The notes: a model not told the origin generated them from the sequence alone. Numbered from the stretch's first letter, positions 17,299 through 27,444 are shown. The stretch: 64,000 nt of DNA from Streptomyces sp. PH10-H1 (GCF_030063355.1 NZ_JASISZ010000045.1:1-64000), one strand, 5' to 3'. Made by a program: numbers and translations.

Positions 17299-18849
17299 CT
17301 AGCGCCGGGCCGCACCCCGCGCGTAGAGCACCGCACCGCCGACGGTGTCCACGGGCCGGTATCCGGCGTCCAGCAGCCGCTTCAGTGACGGGGTCAGCCC
17401 GGGGGCGTACGGCGCTCCGCGCGAGTCGTCGACGATGAGGTCCGGCGGGCGCCGCGCCATCTCCTCGCCGAACGTCCGCCAGGCACCGGGCACCGCATAC
17501 TGCTCCCCCACCCGGGCGCCACCGCGGCCGCCGCTGAAGTTCGTCAGGAAGCCGGCGGTCAGATAGCGGCTCGCGGGGGTGCGGCCGGCGATCCAGTACT
17601 GCTCGGGGTGCATGCCCCAGACGAGGACGGTGTCCCCGGGCCCGGTACGCGCCCGTACGGCCGCGGCGACGGTACGGGAGTGGTCCAGCTCGGTGCGCGG
17701 CGCGGTCAGGCCCCAGACTAGGAACGCGGTGCTCGCGAGCACCGTCCAGGCGGTGGCCGCGGGCCGCCAGCGCGGCAGCCCGCGCAGCGCGGCCACCCCG
17801 GCCAGTACCAGCGGCGGGATCAGCTGCAGGAAGTAGTGGCCGTAGAACTGGAAGCCGAAGACCACCGCGAGCGCCGAGGCGCCCAGCCACACCCACAGGT
17901 CGGCGGGAATCCGCGCGGGGACCCGCCCGGCGCGCCCCCGGCGCGCCGTCACGTACACCGCCGGGATGACGAAGGCCGCCCCGGCGGCGGCCAGGATCCC
18001 GGCGTTCCCCAGGCCCCGCCCCAGCGCCACGCCCCAGGCGCCGGACGCGGAGGCGTACGACCCGGAGCCGGTGACCGTCCAGAACAGGAACCGGCCGGGG
18101 CCGGTGAACAGCGCGACGGCCACCACCGGCACGGCGCAGCCGGCGAGCAGCCGGAGGACGGCGCCCCGGCCCGCGGCCGGCCCGGGGCCGCGCAGGGCGC
18201 CCCACAGCATCCACAGCACGGGCAGCAGCGCCGCGCCGCCGGTCTGCTTGGTCAGCGCCGCTCCCGCGACGGCCAGGCCCGCCAGGGCCCAGCGGCGGCG
18301 GTCGGCCGCCCAGAAGGCCAGAACGGTCCACGGCAGCATGAACACGCCGAAGGAGGCGGCCTGGGCGTCCTCGGGGGCGAGACAGATGGACAGCAGCAGA
18401 TAGCCGGCACCGGCGGCGGCACCCGCCCGGTCGCCCCAGCGGCGGCGGGCGACGGACGCGAGCAGCAGGGCGGTGACGAACTGCGCGAGGACGGCGGCGG
18501 CGCGCAGCGGCCACAGCGAGCCGTCCCCGAAGACCCAGAAGAGGCCCTCGTAGAGCCAGGGCAGCAACGGCGGCTTGCGGTCCACGACGGTGTCGTAGAG
18601 CACCCCGCCCTGGGCGAGCATCCGCGCCTGCACGGCGAGGAAGCCCTCATCGGGATTCCAGACCGGGCGCAGGAACGAGGGAACGCGCACGAGGGCGGCG
18701 AGAACGGCCAGCGCGGCCGCCGGCCGCAGCCAGTAGCGGTCCGGCCGCCGGATCCGCGGGAGCCAACGGCGCACGCCCCGGCCGTACGCCCCGGACAGGA
18801 GGGGGAGTACGGCGGGGGCGTCGCTCGTGGTCTTCGGGGCCGCCGGCAC
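17299..18849 (-). CDS. Integral-membrane glycosyltransferase, GT39/ArnT-like family
   Basis: 516 aa, about ten predicted transmembrane helices. The first external loop has the acidic motif NPDEGF followed by DRKPPLLPWLYEG, as in polyprenyl-phosphate-mannose (or -arabinose) dependent transferases of the PMT/ArnT superfamily. It would transfer a sugar from a lipid-phosphate donor to a protein or cell-wall acceptor outside the membrane. The acceptor is unknown. The GTG start at 18849 is preceded by a leaderless-type -10 box seven bases away. It follows the permease gene by 20 bases on the same strand but appears to have its own promoter. Confidence 0.82.
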   Translation of the reverse strand: MPAAPKTTSDAPAVLPLLSGAYGRGVRRWLPRIRRPDRYWLRPAAALAVLAALVRVPSFLRPVWNPDEGFLAVQARMLAQGGVLYDTVVDRKPPLLPWLYEGLFWVFGDGSLWPLRAAAVLAQFVTALLLASVARRRWGDRAGAAAGAGYLLLSICLAPEDAQAASFGVFMLPWTVLAFWAADRRRWALAGLAVAGAALTKQTGGAALLPVLWMLWGALRGPGPAAGRGAVLRLLAGCAVPVVAVALFTGPGRFLFWTVTGSGSYASASGAWGVALGRGLGNAGILAAAGAAFVIPAVYVTARRGRAGRVPARIPADLWVWLGASALAVVFGFQFYGHYFLQLIPPLVLAGVAALRGLPRWRPAATAWTVLASTAFLVWGLTAPRTELDHSRTVAAAVRARTGPGDTVLVWGMHPEQYWIAGRTPASRYLTAGFLTNFSGGRGGARVGEQYAVPGAWRTFGEEMARRPPDLIVDDSRGAPYAPGLTPSLKRLLDAGYRPVDTVGGAVLYARGAARR

Positions 18850-18856
18850 GGTTGCC

Positions 18857-18862
18857 AACGTA
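18857..18862 (-). promoter_or_regulatory. -10 box of a leaderless promoter (glycosyltransferase gene)
   Basis: Read on the minus strand, TACGTT is followed by seven bases and the GTG at 18849. There is no ribosome-binding site. This matches the TANNNT-N7-start pattern of leaderless Streptomyces genes and lies in the 20-base gap after the permease gene. Confidence 0.5.
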
Positions 18863-18869
18863 CCGGTCG

Positions 18870-20405
18870 TCAGCCGGCGTCGTTCATACGGGCTGTGTCG
18901 TTCATACGGCTGTGCTGACGGCCGTACAGGAAGTAGACGACGACGCCGATCACCATCCACACCGCGAACCGCACCCAGGTCTCGCTCGGCAGATTCAGCA
19001 TCAGCCACAGCGAGGCGCACACCGAGGCGATCGGCAGCACCGGCACCCACGGAGTGCGGAAGGAGCGCGGCAGGTCGGGCCGGGTGCGGCGCAGGATCGT
19101 CACCCCGACCGCGACGAGGACGAAGGCGAAGAGGGTGCCGATGTTCACCAGCGCCGCCAGCTCCGAGATGCTGGTGAAGCCCGCGATCACGGCGATCAGC
19201 ACCCCGAGCAGGACCGTCGAGCGGTACGGCGTGCGGAACTGCGGGTGGACCCTGGAGAAGAACCGCGGAATGAGCCCGTCGCGGCTCATCGCGAAGAACA
19301 CCCGGGTCTGGCCGAGCAGCAGGATCATGCAGACCGTGGTGAGACCGACCGCGGCACCGAAGCTGATGACGCCCGCGTACCAGGGGTGTCCGGTCGCCTT
19401 GAAGGCGTCGGCGAGCGGCGCGTCGACCGAGAGCTGGGTGTACTTCTGCATGCCGGTGACCACGACCGACACGGCGACGTAGAGCGCGGTGCAGATGAAG
19501 AGCGAGCCGAGGATGCCGCGCGGCATGTCCCGCTGCGGGTTCTTGGTCTCCTCGGCCGCGGTCGCCACGATGTCGAAGCCGATGAAGGCGAAGAAGACCA
19601 CGGCGGCCGCGGTGAAGATGCCCTGGACGCCGAAGGAGGTCGGCGCGTACCCGAACATCTCCTGGATGAGCGGTGCCTTGAGACCTGATTGCGTGACGGA
19701 GCCCTGGGACTTGGGGATGAAGGGCTTGTAGTTCTCGGACTTGATGAAGAACGCGCCGGCGATGATGACCAGCAGCACCACGGCCAGTTTGATCGCGACG
19801 ACCACCGAGGTGACCCGGGCGGAGAGCTTCATCCCGAGGACCAGCACCCCGGTGAGCAGCAGCACCAGGAGGAACGCGAGGAGGTCGAAGCCGAATCCGT
19901 TCGCATCGCTGGTGCCCGACAGGGCCTGGGGCAGATGCCACCCGGCGTTGTCCATCAGCGACCGCACGTATCCGGACCAGCCGACCGCGACCACCGCCGT
20001 GCCCAGGGCGAACTCCAGTACCAGGTCCCAGCCGATGATCCAGGCCGGAAGCTCGCCCAGGGTCGCGAAGGAGAAGGTGTACGCCGATCCCGCGACCGGC
20101 ACCGTGGACGCCAGCTCGGCATAGCACAGGGCCGCCAGCCCGCACACCACACCGGCCGCGACGAACGCGAGGGCGACCGCGGGACCCGCGTTGTTCTTCG
20201 CCACCGTGCCGGTGAGGACGAAGATGCCGGTGCCGATGATGACGCCGACCCCGAAGACCGTGAGGTCCAGCGCCGACAGCGACCTCTTGAGGGCGTGCTC
20301 CGGCTCATGGGTGTCCAGCAGCGACTGCTCGACCGACTTGGTCCTGAAGAGCCCGTTCTGATTCCTGCCCGACGGGGGCGGGTTGTCCTGCGTGGTCGTA
20401 CTCAC
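18870..20405 (-). CDS. Amino-acid permease, APC superfamily (cationic amino-acid transporter type)
   Basis: 511 aa, twelve or more transmembrane helices. The GTG at 20405 follows AGGAGG at seven bases. The conserved first-helix motif [13 protein letters not shown], the [18 protein letters not shown] segment and [28 protein letters not shown] are typical of CAT/YfnA-type transporters of the APC family. It probably imports amino acids by proton symport. The specific substrate cannot be read. It stands alone between dxs and the glycosyltransferase gene. Confidence 0.9.
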   Translation of the reverse strand: MSTTTQDNPPPSGRNQNGLFRTKSVEQSLLDTHEPEHALKRSLSALDLTVFGVGVIIGTGIFVLTGTVAKNNAGPAVALAFVAAGVVCGLAALCYAELASTVPVAGSAYTFSFATLGELPAWIIGWDLVLEFALGTAVVAVGWSGYVRSLMDNAGWHLPQALSGTSDANGFGFDLLAFLLVLLLTGVLVLGMKLSARVTSVVVAIKLAVVLLVIIAGAFFIKSENYKPFIPKSQGSVTQSGLKAPLIQEMFGYAPTSFGVQGIFTAAAVVFFAFIGFDIVATAAEETKNPQRDMPRGILGSLFICTALYVAVSVVVTGMQKYTQLSVDAPLADAFKATGHPWYAGVISFGAAVGLTTVCMILLLGQTRVFFAMSRDGLIPRFFSRVHPQFRTPYRSTVLLGVLIAVIAGFTSISELAALVNIGTLFAFVLVAVGVTILRRTRPDLPRSFRTPWVPVLPIASVCASLWLMLNLPSETWVRFAVWMVIGVVVYFLYGRQHSRMNDTARMNDAG

Positions 20406-20514
20406 CGGCGCACCTCCTGATCGTCCTGCCGACAGGGTCGGACGCGTCGGCAGTCGCCACTGCACTCCGGAGGTTCGTTTCACCCGAATAGGCGCGCCCA
20501 GGCGTACGCCAAAG

Positions 20515-20552
20515 GGTGAGGGGGTCCACCCGTGTGGGTGGACCCCCTCACC
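20515..20552 (-). terminator. Terminator of dxs
   Basis: A perfect 17-bp stem (20515-20531 with 20536-20552; loop GTGT) lies 25 bases beyond the dxs stop on the minus strand, with CTTT following. It separates dxs from the permease gene. Confidence 0.85.
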
Positions 20553-20576
20553 TGCCCGGCCGGCGCCGCACGGAAC

Positions 20577-22502
20577 TCAGTCGCGGACAGCCTCGGCCGG
20601 CTCGGCCGCTTCGTCGCCGTACCGGCCGTCGATCGTGGCGACCAGGCCCGTGACCTGGCGTGCGATATCGGGCGCGGTCAGGCCGATCTCGGCCATGACC
20701 TCCTTGCGGGAGGCGTGGTCAAGGAACCGCTGCGGGATGCCGAAGTCGCGCAGCGGGATGTCGACGTCCGCGTCGCGCAGCGCCTGCGAGATCGCGGAGC
20801 CGACACCGCCGACCCGGCAGTTGTCCTCGACGGTGACCACGACGCGGTGTTCCGCCGCGAGCCCGGGGAGCGCCGCGTCCACCGGCTTGACCCAGCGCGG
20901 GTCGACGACGGTGGTGGTGATGCCCTGGGCGTCGAGCAGGTCGGCGATCTCCAGGCACATCGGGGCGAGGGCGCCGACCGAGACCAGCAGGACGTCGGGG
21001 CGCTCGCCCTCGGGCGCCTTGCGGAGCACGTCCATGCCGCCGACCCGGCCGACGGCCTTGACCGCCGGGCCGACCGCGCCCTTGGAGTACCGGACGACGG
21101 TGGGCGCGTCATCGACCTCGACGGCCTCGCGCAACTGGGCGCGGACCTGGTCGGCGTCGCGCGGGGCGGCGATCCGCAGGCCCGGCACGACCTGGAGGAT
21201 CGACATGTCCCACATGCCGTTGTGCGAGGCGCCGTCGGTGCCGGTGACGCCGGCTCGGTCCAGGACGAAGGTGACCCCGCACTTGTGCAGCGCCACATCC
21301 ATCAGCACCTGGTCGAAGGCCCGGTTCAGGAAGGTGGCGTAGACGGCGAAGACGGGGTGCAGACCGCCGGTCGCCAGGCCCGCCGCCGAGACGGCGGCAT
21401 GCTGCTCGGCGATGCCGACGTCGTAGACCCGGTTCGGGAAGACCTTCGCGAACTTGTCCAGGCCGACCGGCTGCAGCATCGCGGCGGTGATCGCGACGAT
21501 GTCCGCGCGCTCCCGGCCGAGCTTGACCATCTCCTCGCCGAAGACCGAGGTCCAGTCGGCGCCGGAGGCGGCGATCGGCAGGCCGGTGTCGGGGTGGATG
21601 GGCCCGATGCCGTGGAAGCGGTCGGCCTCGTCCTGCTCGGCCGGGCGGTAGCCGCGGCCCTTCTCGGTGAGGCAGTGCACGATGACCGGTCCGCCGAAGC
21701 GCTTGGCGCGGTACAGCGCGGACTCCAGCGCGTCCACGTCATGGCCGTCGATCGGGCCGACGTACTTCAGGCCGAGGTCCTCGAACATGCCCTGCGGCGC
21801 GATGAAGTCCTTGAGCCCCTTCTTGGCGCCGTGCAGCGTCTCGTAGAGCGGCTGCCCGATCAGCGGGGTGCGCTCCAGCAGGTCCTTGGTACGGGACAGG
21901 AAGCGCTCATAGCCGTCGGTGGTGCGCAGCGTCGCCAGGTGGTCCGCGAGGCCGCCGATCGTGGGGGCGTAGCTGCGCTCGTTGTCGTTGACGACGATGA
22001 CGAGCGGGCGGTCCCGGGCGGCGGCGATGTTGTTCAGCGCCTCCCAGGCCATACCGCCGGTCAGCGCGCCGTCACCGATGACGGCGACCACATGGTCCTG
22101 CTTGCCGAGCACCTCGTTGGCCTTGGCCAGGCCGTCGGCCCAGCCGAGCACCGTGGAGGCGTGGCTGTTCTCGATCACGTCGTGCTCGGACTCGGCGCGC
22201 GAGGGGTAGCCGGACAGGCCGCCCTTGCCCTTGAGCTTGGAGAAGTCCTGCCGGCCGGTGAGCAGCTTGTGGACGTAGGACTGGTGCCCCGTGTCGAAGA
22301 GCACCTTGTCCCGCGGTGAGTCGAAGACACGGTGCAGGGCGATGGTCAGCTCGACCACACCCAGGTTCGGGCCCAGGTGTCCGCCGGTCTTGGAAACGGC
22401 GTCGACGAGGAAGGTACGGATTTCGCCCGCCAGCTCCACCAGCTGTTCCTGGCTGAGCCGGTCGAGGTCGCGCGGTCCCTTGATACGGGTCAGCAGCGCC
22501 AC
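20577..22502 (-). CDS. dxs: 1-deoxy-D-xylulose-5-phosphate synthase
   Basis: 641 aa from GTG. It condenses pyruvate and glyceraldehyde 3-phosphate with thiamine diphosphate, the entry step of the MEP isoprenoid pathway. The N-terminal signature [15 protein letters not shown] with [10 protein letters not shown], the thiamine-binding [16 protein letters not shown] motif and the transketolase-type C-terminal domains are all present at normal length. It is monocistronic, with a terminator directly after it. Confidence 0.95.
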   Translation of the reverse strand: MALLTRIKGPRDLDRLSQEQLVELAGEIRTFLVDAVSKTGGHLGPNLGVVELTIALHRVFDSPRDKVLFDTGHQSYVHKLLTGRQDFSKLKGKGGLSGYPSRAESEHDVIENSHASTVLGWADGLAKANEVLGKQDHVVAVIGDGALTGGMAWEALNNIAAARDRPLVIVVNDNERSYAPTIGGLADHLATLRTTDGYERFLSRTKDLLERTPLIGQPLYETLHGAKKGLKDFIAPQGMFEDLGLKYVGPIDGHDVDALESALYRAKRFGGPVIVHCLTEKGRGYRPAEQDEADRFHGIGPIHPDTGLPIAASGADWTSVFGEEMVKLGRERADIVAITAAMLQPVGLDKFAKVFPNRVYDVGIAEQHAAVSAAGLATGGLHPVFAVYATFLNRAFDQVLMDVALHKCGVTFVLDRAGVTGTDGASHNGMWDMSILQVVPGLRIAAPRDADQVRAQLREAVEVDDAPTVVRYSKGAVGPAVKAVGRVGGMDVLRKAPEGERPDVLLVSVGALAPMCLEIADLLDAQGITTTVVDPRWVKPVDAALPGLAAEHRVVVTVEDNCRVGGVGSAISQALRDADVDIPLRDFGIPQRFLDHASRKEVMAEIGLTAPDIARQVTGLVATIDGRYGDEAAEPAEAVRD

Positions 22503-22616
22503 CCGTGCCTCCTAGCTGTCGAACTGGTCGATCCGTCGAGTCTAATGTTCCGCGTGCGGCGTCGTGGTGCGCACCGTGCGACGTTTGTCACGCGCGGCAC
22601 GGCCGGCAACGCGAAT

Positions 22617-22650
22617 GCCCGGTGCGGGGATGATCATCCCCGCACCGGGC
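22617..22650 (-). terminator. Terminator of the xylFGH operon
   Basis: A 34-bp perfect palindrome with half-sequence GCCCGGTGCGGGGATGA lies 47 bases after the xylH stop. A second, smaller hairpin (CCACCGCC/GGGCGGTGG, 22663-22680) is closer to the gene. Together they separate xylH from the upstream region of dxs. Confidence 0.75.
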
Positions 22651-22696
22651 CGGTGCCGCCACGCCACCGCCGGGCGGTGGTGTGCGCGATGGAGCG

Positions 22697-23992
22697 TTAC
22701 GCGCGGCCGGAGGCCTTCTGCGTCCTGCGCGACAGCGAGTCGATGACCACCGCGGCGAGCAGTACGGCGCCGGTGATCATGTACTGCAGCGAGGTGTTCA
22801 TGTTCAGCAGGTCGAGGCCGGTCTGGATCGACTGGATGACCAGCATGCCCAGCAGGGCGGACCAGGTGTTGCCGCGACCGCCGAAGAGGCTGGTGCCACC
22901 GATGACCGCGGCCGCGATGGCCAGCATCAGGATGTTGCCACCGCCGGCGGCCAGCGTCGCGGTGTAGGTCTGCGCGGCGAAGAACAGACCGCCGAGCGCC
23001 GCGAAGCCGCCGGAGATGGCGAACACCGAGATACGGATCAGGGCCACGTTGATACCGGCACGGCGGGCGGCCTCGATGCTGCCACCGACCGCGAAGATCT
23101 TGCGGCCGTACGAGGTACGCCGCAGGACGAAGTCGGTGATTACGAGCGCCACGAGGAAGATCACCAGGGCGCTGGGCACACCCGTCGCCTGGTTGAGCAC
23201 ATACGCGGCGACGAAGGACACCACGGCCAGCGCCCCGACGCGCACGACGATCTCGCTGGTCGGCCGGAACGGGACCCCGGCCTGGCGGCGGCGCCGCTGC
23301 TCGACCAGCGAGCCGGCGAGCAGGGCGAGGGTGCCGACACCGGCCAGCAGGTAGGCGCCGGCGACATCCTGGTTCAGGAAGTAGGAACGCTGCCCGAGCA
23401 TGTGCAGCGGGCCCTTGTCCTGGATCGAGAGGCTGCCCGTGTCGCCGAGCAGCCACAGCATCAGGCCGTTCCAGCCGAGGTTGCCGGCGAGGGTGACCAC
23501 GAAGGCCGGTACACCGATCTTGGCGAAGAAGTAGCCGTGCAGAGCGCCGATGGCGGTACCGGTCAGGATGGCCAGGATCACGGCCAGCCAGGGGTTCATG
23601 TTGTGTGTCGTCGCCAGGATGGCGAAGACGGCGGCCGACAGACCGCTGACCGAACCGACGGACAGGTCGATCTCACCGAGCAGCAGCACGAAGACCAGGC
23701 CGATGGCCAGCATGCCGGTGGCGGCCAGGAAGAAGCTGATGTTGACCATGTTGCCCGCGCTCAGGAACAGGCTGTCCTGGGACTGGAACACGGACCAGAT
23801 GATGATCAGGCCGATGATGACGGGCAGCGAGCCCAGCTCACCGCCGCGCACCTTGCGCTTGAACTCGGTGAGATAGCCCTTCAATCCCTCTTCACGGACC
23901 AGCAGGCGCGGGTCGATGACGGGGAGGACCGCCGCGGTGGGGTCGTCGGCCGGAGGCACGTCGTCCTTCACGGTCTTGGACGTGTCGCTCAC
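22697..23992 (-). CDS. xylH: XylH-type sugar ABC transporter permease
   Basis: 431 aa, about ten transmembrane helices of the RbsC/XylH (BPD_transp_2) family. Family marks include GLVFVLLLGEIDLSVGSVSG and AAVIGGTSLFGGRGN. The GTG start overlaps the xylG stop (GTGA). With XylG and XylF it forms a high-affinity pentose (xylose-type) importer. In S. coelicolor the homologous operon lies next to rok7B7 and is controlled by it. The sugar assignment rests on that context. Confidence 0.87.
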   Translation of the reverse strand: MSDTSKTVKDDVPPADDPTAAVLPVIDPRLLVREEGLKGYLTEFKRKVRGGELGSLPVIIGLIIIWSVFQSQDSLFLSAGNMVNISFFLAATGMLAIGLVFVLLLGEIDLSVGSVSGLSAAVFAILATTHNMNPWLAVILAILTGTAIGALHGYFFAKIGVPAFVVTLAGNLGWNGLMLWLLGDTGSLSIQDKGPLHMLGQRSYFLNQDVAGAYLLAGVGTLALLAGSLVEQRRRRQAGVPFRPTSEIVVRVGALAVVSFVAAYVLNQATGVPSALVIFLVALVITDFVLRRTSYGRKIFAVGGSIEAARRAGINVALIRISVFAISGGFAALGGLFFAAQTYTATLAAGGGNILMLAIAAAVIGGTSLFGGRGNTWSALLGMLVIQSIQTGLDLLNMNTSLQYMITGAVLLAAVVIDSLSRRTQKASGRA

Positions 23993-24768
23993 TTTGCCGC
24001 CTCCGGGTTGCGCGCCTGACGACGGGTCACGGCATTCTCCGTGGCACCGGTGATCGCAGCGATGATCTCTTCGGGACTGGTGTCCTTCACCGGGAAGGCA
24101 CCGTTGTTCTTGCCCAGCCGCAGTACGGACACGATGTCCGCGACGGCGCGCACATCGGCCATGTTGTGGCTGATGAGGATGACGGCGAGGCCGCGCTCGC
24201 GCAGCCTCTCGACCAGGTCGAGGACCTGGGCGGTCTGCTCCACGCCGAGAGCGGCGGTGGGCTCGTCGAGAATGACGACCTTCGGGTCGCCGATGAGGGC
24301 ACGGGCGATCGCGACGACCTGCCGCTGACCGCCGGACAGACTCGCGATCGGGATACGGACGCTCGGGATGCGGATCGACAGGGTGTCGAGCAGCTCGCGG
24401 GCGCGCTTCTCCATCGTCACCTCGTCGAGCGCGAACCCGCGGCGCAGTTCGCGGCCGAGGTAGAGATTGCCGACAACATCGAGGTTGTCGCACAGGGCGA
24501 GGTCCTGGTAAACGGTGGCGACGCCGAGACCCTGGGCGTCGTGCGGCCGGTTGATGCTGACTGGCGAGCCCTCCCACTCGATGACGCCTTCGTCGATCGG
24601 GTGCACACCGGCGATCGTCTTGACCAGAGTGGACTTACCAGCGCCGTTGTCGCCGACCAGCGCGACCACCTCTCCGGCGTGGACCTCCAGCTCGACATCG
24701 GTGAGTGCTTGCACCGCACCGAATCGCTTGGAGACTCCGCGCAACGCCAACACGGGCGTAGCGGACAC
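23989..24768 (-). CDS. xylG: XylG-type sugar ABC transporter ATP-binding protein
   Basis: 259 aa. The GTG at 24768 lies nine bases after AAGGAG. An ATG three codons upstream sits directly on that site and is less likely. One ABC domain is present: Walker A GDNGAGKST, Q-loop VYQDLAL, signature LSGGQRQ, Walker B VVILDEPTAALG and H-loop ISHN. Enterobacterial XylG has two fused ABC domains (about 510 aa). The Streptomyces form is a single domain and would act as a homodimer. It is coupled to xylH by a four-base overlap. Confidence 0.88.
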   Translation of the reverse strand: MSATPVLALRGVSKRFGAVQALTDVELEVHAGEVVALVGDNGAGKSTLVKTIAGVHPIDEGVIEWEGSPVSINRPHDAQGLGVATVYQDLALCDNLDVVGNLYLGRELRRGFALDEVTMEKRARELLDTLSIRIPSVRIPIASLSGGQRQVVAIARALIGDPKVVILDEPTAALGVEQTAQVLDLVERLRERGLAVILISHNMADVRAVADIVSVLRLGKNNGAFPVKDTSPEEIIAAITGATENAVTRRQARNPEAAK

Positions 24769-24900
24769 GTGAATCATCTCCTTCGCCGCCTGACCGGCGG
24801 GGATGCCGCGCACTGGGACAGGCGCGGAAGGACGTGCATGAAGCACAGGATTGCAAAAGTCAATACGTAGGGGTAAGTCCCTTGCCCCGTAAGCGTTTCC

Positions 24901-24953
24901 GTCCGGCGCCCCACCCCGCAGCGGGGTATGGATGGTGGGGCGGGGCGCCGGAC
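24901..24953 (-). terminator. Intercistronic hairpin between xylF and xylG
   Basis: GTCCGGCGCCCC (24901-24912) pairs perfectly with GGGGCGCCGGAC (24942-24953), with an inner CCCCGC/GCGGGG hairpin. Its place after the binding-protein gene suggests partial termination or 3'-end protection. That would give more XylF than XylGH, as is usual for ABC importers. Confidence 0.65.
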
Positions 24954-24995
24954 AGGCTCTACGGGACCGAAGGCCCTGGGAGGGGCCGGGGGTCT

Positions 24996-26081
24996 TTACT
25001 GAATGCCGGCCGTCTTGCAGGCGGCGGCGTAGTCAGCGGTGCAGATCTGGGCCACGGTGTACAGGGCGTCCTTGATGACCGTGTCCTTGATGTTGGCCTT
25101 GGTCACCGACACCGCGGGGAGCAGCTTCGCGGGGACGGTGGTGCCGGAGCCGCTGGTGGCGGTGATGTCCGCGACGGACTTGATGTCCTCACCGTTGAGC
25201 AGCTTGACCGCGATCTCGGCGGTCGCGTCGGCCTCGGGCTTGAAGGCCTTGTAGACGGTGCTGCTCTGCTGGTCCGCCAGGATTCGCTGGACACCGGCGA
25301 GCTCGGCGTCCTGACCGGTCAGCGGGACGTTGATGCCCGCGCCCTTGAGGGCGGTGGCGATACCGCCGGCCATGCCGTCGTTGGCGGAGTAGACACCGGC
25401 GATGTTCTTGGCGCCGAGCTGGGTGATCGCCGCCGTGACCTTCTGGTTGGCGACGGTGTCCTTCCACAGACCGCTCTGCTCGTAGGCGATCTTGACCTTG
25501 CCGTCGAGGGCCTTGTGGGCACCGGCCTTGAACTGCGCGGCGTTCGGGTCGGCGTCGTCACCGTTGATCATGACAACGTTGGCGGTCGGGGTCGCCTTGG
25601 CGCCCATGGCGTCGAGGAGCGCCTGGCCCTGCAGCTCGCCGACCTTCTCGTTGTCGTAGGAGACGTACGCGGAGACCGGACCCTGGGCGAAGCGGTCGTA
25701 CGCCACGACCTTGATGCCCTTGTCCACGGCCGCCTGGACCGAGGCCTTGATGCCGACCGCGTCCTGCGGGTCGAGGATCAGGACCTTGACGCCCTTGGTG
25801 ATCATGCTGCTGACCTGCTGCGCCTGCTTGGCCGGGTCGCCCGCCGCGTTGGCGTACTCGATCTTGCAGTCCGAGCAGAGGGACTTGATCTTCGCTTCGA
25901 TCAGCGGGCGGTCGAACTTCTCGTACCGGGTGGTGGCGTTCTCCGGGAGCAGCAGACCGATCGTCTTGTCCGTGCTGCTGCCCTTGGTGGAGCTGCTTCC
26001 GGCCTTGCCACAAGCGGCCACGGACAGGGCCATCGATACCGCAAGCGAGCCAATTACGGCACGTCGCATCATCGCGTTCAT
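24996..26081 (-). CDS. xylF: XylF-type sugar-binding lipoprotein
   Basis: 361 aa. A signal peptide ends in the lipobox ALSVAAC, so the mature protein is lipid-anchored outside the membrane. The mature part is a periplasmic-binding-protein-like fold of the XylF/RbsB group (IGLLLPENATTRYEKFDRPL; VLILDPQDAVGI; GVYSANDGMAGGI). The ribosome-binding site AGGGAGG is eight bases before the ATG. It is first in the xylFGH operon and is preceded by a long nested inverted repeat, with rok7B7 immediately upstream on the same strand. Confidence 0.88.
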   Translation of the reverse strand: MNAMMRRAVIGSLAVSMALSVAACGKAGSSSTKGSSTDKTIGLLLPENATTRYEKFDRPLIEAKIKSLCSDCKIEYANAAGDPAKQAQQVSSMITKGVKVLILDPQDAVGIKASVQAAVDKGIKVVAYDRFAQGPVSAYVSYDNEKVGELQGQALLDAMGAKATPTANVVMINGDDADPNAAQFKAGAHKALDGKVKIAYEQSGLWKDTVANQKVTAAITQLGAKNIAGVYSANDGMAGGIATALKGAGINVPLTGQDAELAGVQRILADQQSSTVYKAFKPEADATAEIAVKLLNGEDIKSVADITATSGSGTTVPAKLLPAVSVTKANIKDTVIKDALYTVAQICTADYAAACKTAGIQ

Positions 26082-26101
26082 TTGGGTTGCCTCCCTGACG
26101 A

Positions 26102-26119
26102 GGCCGCAACGCTGCGGCC
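26102..26119 (-). other. Leader hairpin of xylF
   Basis: GGCCGCA-ACGC-TGCGGCC is a perfect 7-bp stem with a four-base loop. It sits 21 bases upstream of the xylF start codon, just before its ribosome-binding site. It could stabilise the 5' end of the transcript or modulate translation. Confidence 0.45.
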
Positions 26120-26140
26120 GAGGTTCACGTGAGTCAACTC

Positions 26141-26191
26141 CGCCGTTGCCATGTCGTCAATAAGTAAACACTTAACGAGATGGCAACGGCG
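26141..26191. promoter_or_regulatory. Nested inverted repeats between rok7B7 and xylF
   Basis: CGCCGTTGCCAT (26141-26152) and ATGGCAACGGCG (26180-26191) are a perfect 12-bp inverted repeat. Between them is TAAGT-AAAC-ACTTA (26161-26174), a second perfect inverted repeat in an AT-rich patch. No T-run follows on the minus strand, so an operator is more likely than a terminator. The obvious candidate ligand is Rok7B7, encoded just upstream. Confidence 0.5.
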
Positions 26192-26218
26192 CGTTTCGTT
26201 AGCTGTGTGAACTCAGGG

Positions 26219-27439
26219 TTATGCAGGTCGCTGAGCTGAAAGCGCCGGAACGGCCGCTGGAGCATTTCCATCGAGAAGGGTTGAATCACCCATTTCGCTT
26301 AGTACCAGAGCGAGCGCTCCGAGCACTTCGGCGCGCGCGCCGAGCCCGCCGGGAACGATCGACAGCTGCCGGGCCGCGCTGGGTATCGCGTACCGCGCCA
26401 CCGACTCGCGGATCGGCGCCAGCACCAGCTCGCCGGCCTCCGCCAGATCGCCGCCGAGGACCACCCGGCTGGGGTTGAGGAGGTTGCAGAGACTGGCCAC
26501 GCCCATGCCGATATGGCGCCCCACGTCCGCGATCACCCGACGGCAGCCGGGGTCGCCCTCCCGTGCGTACTGGACCATCCGCGGCACCGTGAGATCGGCG
26601 CCGTGGCTGCTGCGCAGCAGCTCCAGGGTGTAGCGCGCGGCGGTGAAGGTCTCCAGGCAGCCGCGGTTGCCGCAGCGGCAGACCGGGCCCGACTCGTCCA
26701 GCGTGATGTGCCCTATCTCGCCCGCCGTGCCGCCCGGCCCGCGGTAGATGCGCCCGTCTATCACCAGACCGGCGCCGACCCCGCTGGCGACCTTGATGTA
26801 GGCCAGGTCGCGCACCCCGCGGCCACCGCCCCAGACCAGCTCGCCCAGTGCGCCGAGGTTGGCGTCATTGTCGACCTTGACGGGCATGCCGAGCCGGTCG
26901 GACAGCTCCTGACGTGGGTTGATGCCGCTCCAGCCCGGCAGGATCGCGGTCGATCCGATGGCTCCGGACTCCACGTCTATCGGCCCGGGGACACCGAGTC
27001 CGACCCCCAGTACCTTGTCGACGCCGATGCCGGTCGACGCGATCAGCTGGGCGACCAGCTGCTCGGCCCGGTCGAAGCCCTGCGAGGCGGAGGCGTCCAC
27101 ATCGATCGGCTCCGACTGCTCGGCCAGCACCTGGTGGGCGAGGTTCCCCACCGCCACCCGCAGGTGGGAGTGGCCGAAGTCGACGCCGACGACGATTCCG
27201 ACGTCGCCCGACAGGGCCACGCTGCGCGCCCGCCGGCCGCCCGAGGAGGTCGGTGTGACCTGCACGGTGCCGTTGTCCCGCAGCTCCCGGACGATATTGG
27301 AGACCGTGGCGGCGGACAGCCCGGTACTCCGGGCGATCTCCGCCTGGGTGAGCGAGCCGGCCAGCCGTACGGCGCGGACCACACGCTCAAGGTTGGCCCG
27401 GTGCAGCGATGACTGCGATCCCGGAGTCTCCACGACCAT
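26219..27439 (-). CDS. rok7B7: Rok7B7, ROK-family regulator of xylose uptake and carbon control
   Basis: 406 aa. The ATG at 27439 has AGGAG about five bases upstream. Residues about 20-65 are a winged helix-turn-helix (LTQAEIARSTGLSAATVSNIVREL). The rest is a ROK domain with the sugar-kinase ATP loop (GVDFGHSHLRVAVG), catalytic-type region VDNDANLGALGE, and the zinc motif CRCGNRGCLE. In S. coelicolor the homologue (SCO6008) controls xylFGH and influences carbon catabolite repression and antibiotic production. The neighbouring xylFGH and ngcEFG operons support the assignment. The ligand is not known from the sequence. Confidence 0.88.
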   Translation of the reverse strand: MVVETPGSQSSLHRANLERVVRAVRLAGSLTQAEIARSTGLSAATVSNIVRELRDNGTVQVTPTSSGGRRARSVALSGDVGIVVGVDFGHSHLRVAVGNLAHQVLAEQSEPIDVDASASQGFDRAEQLVAQLIASTGIGVDKVLGVGLGVPGPIDVESGAIGSTAILPGWSGINPRQELSDRLGMPVKVDNDANLGALGELVWGGGRGVRDLAYIKVASGVGAGLVIDGRIYRGPGGTAGEIGHITLDESGPVCRCGNRGCLETFTAARYTLELLRSSHGADLTVPRMVQYAREGDPGCRRVIADVGRHIGMGVASLCNLLNPSRVVLGGDLAEAGELVLAPIRESVARYAIPSAARQLSIVPGGLGARAEVLGALALVLSEMGDSTLLDGNAPAAVPALSAQRPA

Positions 27440-27444
27440 CCACT

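Noticed and set aside
26141-26191. Rho-independent terminator of rok7B7
   Set aside because: The 12-bp stem would have a 27-base loop and no T-run, and it contains a second palindrome; an operator explains it better, though a terminator role is not excluded.
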